DNA of 27,483 nt from Prevotella sp. UBA2444 (GTDB lineage Bacteria; Bacteroidota; Bacteroidia; Bacteroidales; Bacteroidaceae): positions 18,071 to 45,553 of the forward strand of contig DDQK01000029.1 of the NCBI GenBank assembly GCA_002342665.1. Direction: 5' to 3'. This document shows, piece after piece, positions 23,434 to 27,483 of the stretch. The notes under the pieces were generated by a model, which made no database searches, was not told the origin of the DNA, and was given only the letters and a program-made list of their open reading frames with translations. The stretch's first letter is position 1; every line of letters starts with the position of its first letter. The translations under genes were made by a program, and so were the position numbers.

Positions 23434-25158
23434 TTACATGGAGAATACTTTCTTGCCTTCGAAGTAGGTAGCGGCAGGCTTGGCCTCGTGGATCTCTGTC
23501 ACCGGGCAGGTCAGCACGTCCTTGGTGACCAGCAGGAAGTCGGCATACTTGCCCTCTTTGATGCTGCCACGCTCGTTCTCCAGGAACATCTGTCTGGCCA
23601 CGTTGATGGTCAGGGCCGTAAGAGCCTGTTCGCGAGTGAGGCATTCTTCCGTCCACCAGGGCTTGGCCTGTTCTGGATAATAGACACCCGTCACTACAAT
23701 CTCCATGATGCCGAAGGGGTCGTCAGGAGCGCCGCACAATGCGGGGAAGTCGGAGTGTGAGGACACATTGACGCCGTGGTCGAAGAAGGACTTCATCGGA
23801 TAACCTTTATCCTTCAACCCCTCAGGTAGTATGCGAAGTAATTCTTCTTGCAACGCACTGTCAGCGTGATGCCAGAGCATACCCGAGGTAACATATATAT
23901 TATTGTCTGCCATACGCTGATAGTCGGGTTCATTGACACCGTACACGTGAACCAGCGTGTTGCGCAGTTCTTTCTTTCCACCTTTGACGTAGGCATTGAC
24001 AATACGCTCCACGCCCTTGTTGCCCATCACATGAACGTGCATGGTGATCCCCCTTTCGTTGGCCTTGCGGGTGATGTCTGTCAGTTCCTCTTCCGACCAG
24101 TTAGGGATACCCTGGTGATTGTCAGGATAGAGCGGGTCAACAAATCCTGTGCCGCTTTCCACCGTTCCGTCCATAAACATCTTGAGCCAGTTAGTGCGGA
24201 TGTGGGCAGACTCGTATTTCTTCGTAGCAGCAGCCTTATCCAAGGTCTTGTCTACATCCATCCAGCTGTCCAGTTCCCATGCCGTTCCCAGTACGAATTG
24301 CATTTCGCCGGCCTGATCCATCTGCTGAGCGGCCTTATAGAAATTGTCGTTGAAGAAATAGGAAGAGTAGCCGTCCTGATACATCGTGTAGCCCTCCGAC
24401 AGCAACTGTTCCTGGATGCCGGCCATGTTGGCCTTGGCAACGTCAACGGAGAAAAGGTATTCGTTATCTAAGAAAGAACGCACGTAGGTGCCTGCCTGTT
24501 CCTTTACATAGCCAGTGGGCACACCGTCGGCATCGAGCACAATCTCGCCACCGCGCACTTCCGTCTTGCCAGCCGTACCGTCCTCCTTGATAAGACCGGC
24601 TTTCTTAAGCAGGATGGTGTTGGCCAGACCTTTGTGGCCTTCCTCGTCAGCGAAGTAGATGGGAATGTCACTGCATACTTCATCCAACATCTTGCGATAA
24701 CATAAGTCCTTGGGGAACTTCATCATCTCCCAGCCACTGCCAAATATGACATTAGCGCCATTGTCCTTGGCCTTCTTTACGGCAGCAGGAACGATTTCCT
24801 TGATAAACTTGTCTACATTAGTTTCGCGGCTCATAACCGTTCCTACCGACTGGATGGCATAACCCAGTGAATAGTGGGCATGAGCATTACCGCAACCAGG
24901 CATCACAAGGCCTTTGTCAGTATAGTCAACCACTTCTGTCTTACCTTCCTCGATAAAGGCTTCGGCTCCAGCCTTGTCACCCACATACACATACTTGCCG
25001 TCCTTCACGGCAAAGGCCTCAACAATCTGGTTACCCTCGGCGGTATAGATCTTTCCATAGACCACAAGATCGGCACTGGGCTTACTGTTACAACTGGTCA
25101 TCATCCCCATTCCAAAGATGACAGTCAGCACTGCGATAATCGACAAAATCTTTTTCAT
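23434..25158 (-). CDS. Amidohydrolase-family lipoprotein (YtcJ-like), downstream copy
   Basis: This 574-residue metal-dependent hydrolase of the amidohydrolase_3/YtcJ group is exported as a lipoprotein (MMTSC, Cys23). The N-terminal beta-sandwich part (about 28-85) has DLVVYGKIYTAEG and VKDGKYVYVGD. The first metal motif is HAH (His93, His95), preceded by CGN instead of the common D. Further candidate ligands are Lys in NWLKMFMDG, His in HVHVMGNKG (about 372), His in VHVYG, and Asp in SSHSDFPAL (about 468). The C-terminal REQALTALTINVARQMF and EGKYADFLL match the family's end. Relatives act on amides and formamides; the substrate is unknown. It is the second gene of a tandem pair. Confidence 0.9.
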   Translation of the reverse strand: MKKILSIIAVLTVIFGMGMMTSCNSKPSADLVVYGKIYTAEGNQIVEAFAVKDGKYVYVGDKAGAEAFIEEGKTEVVDYTDKGLVMPGCGNAHAHYSLGYAIQSVGTVMSRETNVDKFIKEIVPAAVKKAKDNGANVIFGSGWEMMKFPKDLCYRKMLDEVCSDIPIYFADEEGHKGLANTILLKKAGLIKEDGTAGKTEVRGGEIVLDADGVPTGYVKEQAGTYVRSFLDNEYLFSVDVAKANMAGIQEQLLSEGYTMYQDGYSSYFFNDNFYKAAQQMDQAGEMQFVLGTAWELDSWMDVDKTLDKAAATKKYESAHIRTNWLKMFMDGTVESGTGFVDPLYPDNHQGIPNWSEEELTDITRKANERGITMHVHVMGNKGVERIVNAYVKGGKKELRNTLVHVYGVNEPDYQRMADNNIYVTSGMLWHHADSALQEELLRILPEGLKDKGYPMKSFFDHGVNVSSHSDFPALCGAPDDPFGIMEIVVTGVYYPEQAKPWWTEECLTREQALTALTINVARQMFLENERGSIKEGKYADFLLVTKDVLTCPVTEIHEAKPAATYFEGKKVFSM

Positions 25159-25185
25159 AATGTATTGCTTATATATTATGTTTCT

Positions 25186-26946
25186 TTATTCCTTATTTTC
25201 AAACACCTTCTTTCCCTCGAAATAGGTGGCGGCGGGCTTCGCCTCGTGGATCTCCGTTGCAGGGCAGGTCAGCACATCCTTGTTGACAAGCAAGAAGTCG
25301 GCATACTTGCCTTCTTTGACGCTGCCACGCTCATTCTCAACGAACATCTGCTTGGCAACGTTGATGGTCAGGGCGGTGAGGGCCTGCTCACGGGTCAGCA
25401 GCTCTTCCGGCCACCAGGGCTTGGCCTGTTCGGGGTGGTAGACACCTGTCACTGCCACCTCCATGATGCCGAAGGGATCGTCAGGACTGCCACTCAAGGC
25501 AGGGAAGTCGGAGTGTGACGACATGTTGATGCCGTGATCGAAGTATGATTTCATGGGATAGCTCTTCGTTTCCATGCCTTTAGGAACATAGCCAGCCTTC
25601 AGCAACTCCTGCTTGTCATTGGAGAAATGGTGCCACAACATACCTTCGGTGACGTAGATGTTATGGTCGGCCATACGCTTGTAATCCTCCGGATAGACAC
25701 CATGCACGTGTACAAGTGTGTTGCGCATCTCGTCCTTACCGCCATTGACGTAGGCACTGACGATGCGGTTGACACCCTTGTTACCCATGACGTGTGCGTG
25801 TACAGTCACTCCTTTCTCATTCGCCTTGCGCGTGATGTCAGTCAATTCCTCCTCCGACCAGAGTACAACACCCTGATGACCGTCTGGATAGAGTGGCTCC
25901 ACAAAACCGGTGCCGGGTTCTACCGTGCCGTCTATGAATATCTTGAGCCAGTTGGGTTTTACACGTGTGGAAGCGTATTTCTTTGCGTCACCGGCTTTGG
26001 CCAGCACTTTATCCGTATCCATCCAGCTGTCCAGCTCGGTGGTCAGACCCAGGACGATGTGCAGGTCGCCGGCCTGGTCTATCTGCTGAGCAGCCTTGAA
26101 TATGTTTTCATTGAAGAAATAGGTGGAGTAGCCGTCAATATACATCGTATAGCCCTCTGACAGCAGATGCTCCTGCACGCTCTTCATCGTGGCCTTCGCT
26201 ATATCAATGGAAAAGAGACTTTCGTTGTCCAAGAAGGAACGTGTATAAGTACCTGCCTGCTCCGACAGGAAACCATTTGGCGTACCGTCGGCTGCAATCC
26301 CTATCTCGCCGCCGCGTATCTCTTTCTTCAGCACGGTGCCGTCCTCCTTCATAATGCCGGCCTTAACAAGCATGATGCTGTTGACCAGTCCCTTATGCCC
26401 CTCCTCGTCTGCAATGTAAATAGGAATATCACTGCAGATGGCATCCAAATCCTGGCGGGTAGGCATCTTGTCCTTGAAGGTAAACAGATTCCACCCCTGT
26501 CCGAAAATAGCCTTAGCCCCTGAGTCCTTTGCCTTCTTGACTGCAGCGGGCACTATTTCCTTCAGAAACTTCTCGGGGCTGTCTTCATAGCCAATGACTG
26601 TTCCTACCGTCTGGATGGCATAGCCAAGCGTATAGTGGGCGTGACCGTTGCCGCAGCCAGGCGTCACAATTCCCTTGCCGGTGTGGTCTATCACCTCGGT
26701 CTTACCTTTTTCAACGAAGGCTTCGGCACCCGCCTTGTCACCTACATAGATGTATTTGCCGTCCTTCACAGCAAAGGCTTCTACCACTTTGTTGCTGTCG
26801 GCGGTGAAGATCTTACCATAGACCACGAGGTCGGCAGCAGGTTTGCTGTTACAACTGGCAAACATACTCATTCCTGGGATGATGCTCACCATCACTGCCA
26901 GTGCCATCATCTTCTTGATACTTTTTCGAATTGTCTGTTCCATCAT
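25186..26946 (-). CDS. Amidohydrolase-family lipoprotein (YtcJ-like), upstream copy
   Basis: This 586-residue paralogue of the next gene aligns end to end with few gaps. It has a longer N-terminus before the lipobox (MFASC, Cys32) and the same CGNxHAH first metal motif, LKIFIDG, HAHVMGNKG, VHVHG and SSHSDFPAL motifs. Differences cluster in the first third (after the Ile-Val-Pro-Ala-Ala-Val segment) and near residue 470 (ELLKAGYVPKG), which may alter the substrate. Only 27 bp separate the two copies, so they form one operon. The ATG at 26946 is followed by a second ATG at 26943. A candidate AraC-type operator lies upstream. Confidence 0.9.
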   Translation of the reverse strand: MMEQTIRKSIKKMMALAVMVSIIPGMSMFASCNSKPAADLVVYGKIFTADSNKVVEAFAVKDGKYIYVGDKAGAEAFVEKGKTEVIDHTGKGIVTPGCGNGHAHYTLGYAIQTVGTVIGYEDSPEKFLKEIVPAAVKKAKDSGAKAIFGQGWNLFTFKDKMPTRQDLDAICSDIPIYIADEEGHKGLVNSIMLVKAGIMKEDGTVLKKEIRGGEIGIAADGTPNGFLSEQAGTYTRSFLDNESLFSIDIAKATMKSVQEHLLSEGYTMYIDGYSTYFFNENIFKAAQQIDQAGDLHIVLGLTTELDSWMDTDKVLAKAGDAKKYASTRVKPNWLKIFIDGTVEPGTGFVEPLYPDGHQGVVLWSEEELTDITRKANEKGVTVHAHVMGNKGVNRIVSAYVNGGKDEMRNTLVHVHGVYPEDYKRMADHNIYVTEGMLWHHFSNDKQELLKAGYVPKGMETKSYPMKSYFDHGINMSSHSDFPALSGSPDDPFGIMEVAVTGVYHPEQAKPWWPEELLTREQALTALTINVAKQMFVENERGSVKEGKYADFLLVNKDVLTCPATEIHEAKPAATYFEGKKVFENKE

Positions 26947-26984
26947 AAGAAAAATTGATTTTTAGTACTGATATATTTAGAATG

Positions 26985-26992
26985 CAAAAGTA
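26985..26992 (-). promoter_or_regulatory. -7 promoter box upstream of the amidohydrolase pair
   Basis: TACTTTTG on the minus strand matches TAnnTTTG and lies in TTTGCTTACTTTTG, 39 bp before the ATG. No TTTG sits 19-21 bp upstream (the nearest is about 26 bp away), again suggesting activator dependence. Confidence 0.65.
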
Positions 26993-27038
26993 AGCAAAAT
27001 CTATTAAAAGACCTTGCCCAAAGTTCCTGAACAGTAAG

Positions 27039-27080
27039 TTTTTGCTGATTTTATATCGACTTTTGCAGATTTTATAAGCA
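27039..27080 (-). promoter_or_regulatory. Two 21-bp-period direct repeats, candidate AraC-type operator
   Basis: The units TTTTTGCTGATTTTATAT (from 27039) and CTTTTGCAGATTTTATAA (from 27060) repeat at 21 bp and agree at about 16 of 21 positions. The proximal edge is 47 bp from the -7 box, as in the antiporter promoter. The site lies between the regulator gene and its presumed target. Confidence 0.65.
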
Positions 27081-27090
27081 AGGATAACGA

Positions 27091-27483
27091 TCAGTTATCA
27101 TTGTCCTGCATCCATGCCGTCACATTCTTACCCATGCGCTGCTTGAAAGCACTGCTGAAAGTAGCATAGTTGCGGTAACCGCTGTCTTCTGCCAGCTGCT
27201 TGACGGTGAAAGATTGTTTGTCGGCGGCAGCCGTTCTATAGAGGTTGATGAAATAGTCGATGCGCAGACCGTTGATATAGGCATTGTATGTGGTGCCGTG
27301 CTCAGAGAAATAGCGGCTGAGATAGTAGCGGTTGGTTCCAATCGTTCTGGCTAATTGCATCAAGGTCAGGTCATGCTGCAGGTAGAGTTGCGTGTCTATA
27401 CAGTGTTGCTGCAGCAATGTAGCGAGGTCTTGAGGTCTAGAGGTTGTCAAGTTATCTGGTTTTGAGGGTGTAGGGTTATCTGG
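27091..27483 (-). CDS. AraC-family transcriptional regulator (C-terminal part, cut by window edge)
   Basis: At least 119 residues form an AraC/XylS DNA-binding domain with two helix-turn-helix units: LTLMQLARTIGTNRYYLSRYF, and later FTVKQLAEDSGYRNYATFSSAF, ending KQRMGKNVTAWMQ. The frame stays open to the window end (coding a Pro/Asp/Thr-rich segment), so the N-terminal sensor or membrane part lies beyond it; a TTG at 27450 could be read as a start but is unlikely to be the real one. The gene precedes the amidohydrolase pair in the same direction. Its likely targets are the 21-bp direct repeats at 27039-27080 and 23293-23334. Confidence 0.88.
   Translation of the reverse strand, partial: PDNPTPSKPDNLTTSRPQDLATLLQQHCIDTQLYLQHDLTLMQLARTIGTNRYYLSRYFSEHGTTYNAYINGLRIDYFINLYRTAAADKQSFTVKQLAEDSGYRNYATFSSAFKQRMGKNVTAWMQDNDN

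Noticed and set aside
27451..27483. Repeated CCAGATAAC at the right edge as a possible tandem repeat
   Set aside because: Only two 9-bp copies are visible before the window ends, within the open frame of the AraC-type gene; not enough to call a repeat.

Overview
The window looks like a chromosomal segment from a member of the Bacteroidales, most likely Prevotella or a close relative. The evidence is the TAnnTTTG-type -7 promoter boxes, the many lipoprotein signal peptides, a PorE-like TPR/beta-propeller/OmpA lipoprotein, an ECF sigma factor next to a DUF5056-like protein, and DUF2975, DUF3667 and DUF6249-like proteins. No rRNA, tRNA, CRISPR array, transposase or phage gene was seen.

Layout. 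(1) 150-2353 (+): iron-dependent alcohol dehydrogenase and an NAD-dependent epimerase/dehydratase, overlapping by ATGA and closed by a strong terminator. (2) 2424-6729 (+): topB and the PorE-like gene, probably co-transcribed from a promoter whose -33 box sits in the preceding terminator loop. (3) 6611-8450 (-): a compact four-gene operon transcribed as DUF6249-like membrane protein, PspC-domain protein, ECF sigma factor (GTG start), DUF5056-like membrane protein. Its last gene overlaps the end of the PorE-like gene tail to tail by 119 bp. (4) 8597-9271 (-): a PAP2 phosphatase with its own well-formed promoter. (5) 9348-23180 (-): ten genes in one direction with short gaps. In transcription order they are a CPA2 antiporter, a PI-PLC-like lipoprotein, a putative outer-membrane beta-barrel protein, an RND tripartite efflux set (adaptor, pump, outer-membrane factor), an unknown lipoprotein, DUF3667, DUF2975 and PreA. 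(6) 23434-27483 (-): two tandem paralogous amidohydrolase lipoproteins below a partial AraC-type regulator that runs off the window edge.

The most interesting structure is regulatory. The promoter regions of the amidohydrolase pair and of the CPA2/PLC/efflux gene run share the same architecture: two direct repeats of period 21 bp with core TTTTGC-N2-ATTTT, at exactly the same distance (47 bp) from nearly identical -7 elements (TTGCTTAnTTTTG). This predicts that the adjacent AraC-type protein controls both units as one regulon. A second theme is tandem short repeats: 7-bp units inside the PorE-like coding sequence, at the adaptor/pump junction and in an intergenic hairpin, and 9-bp units inside topB. 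Several of these have been absorbed in frame into proteins.
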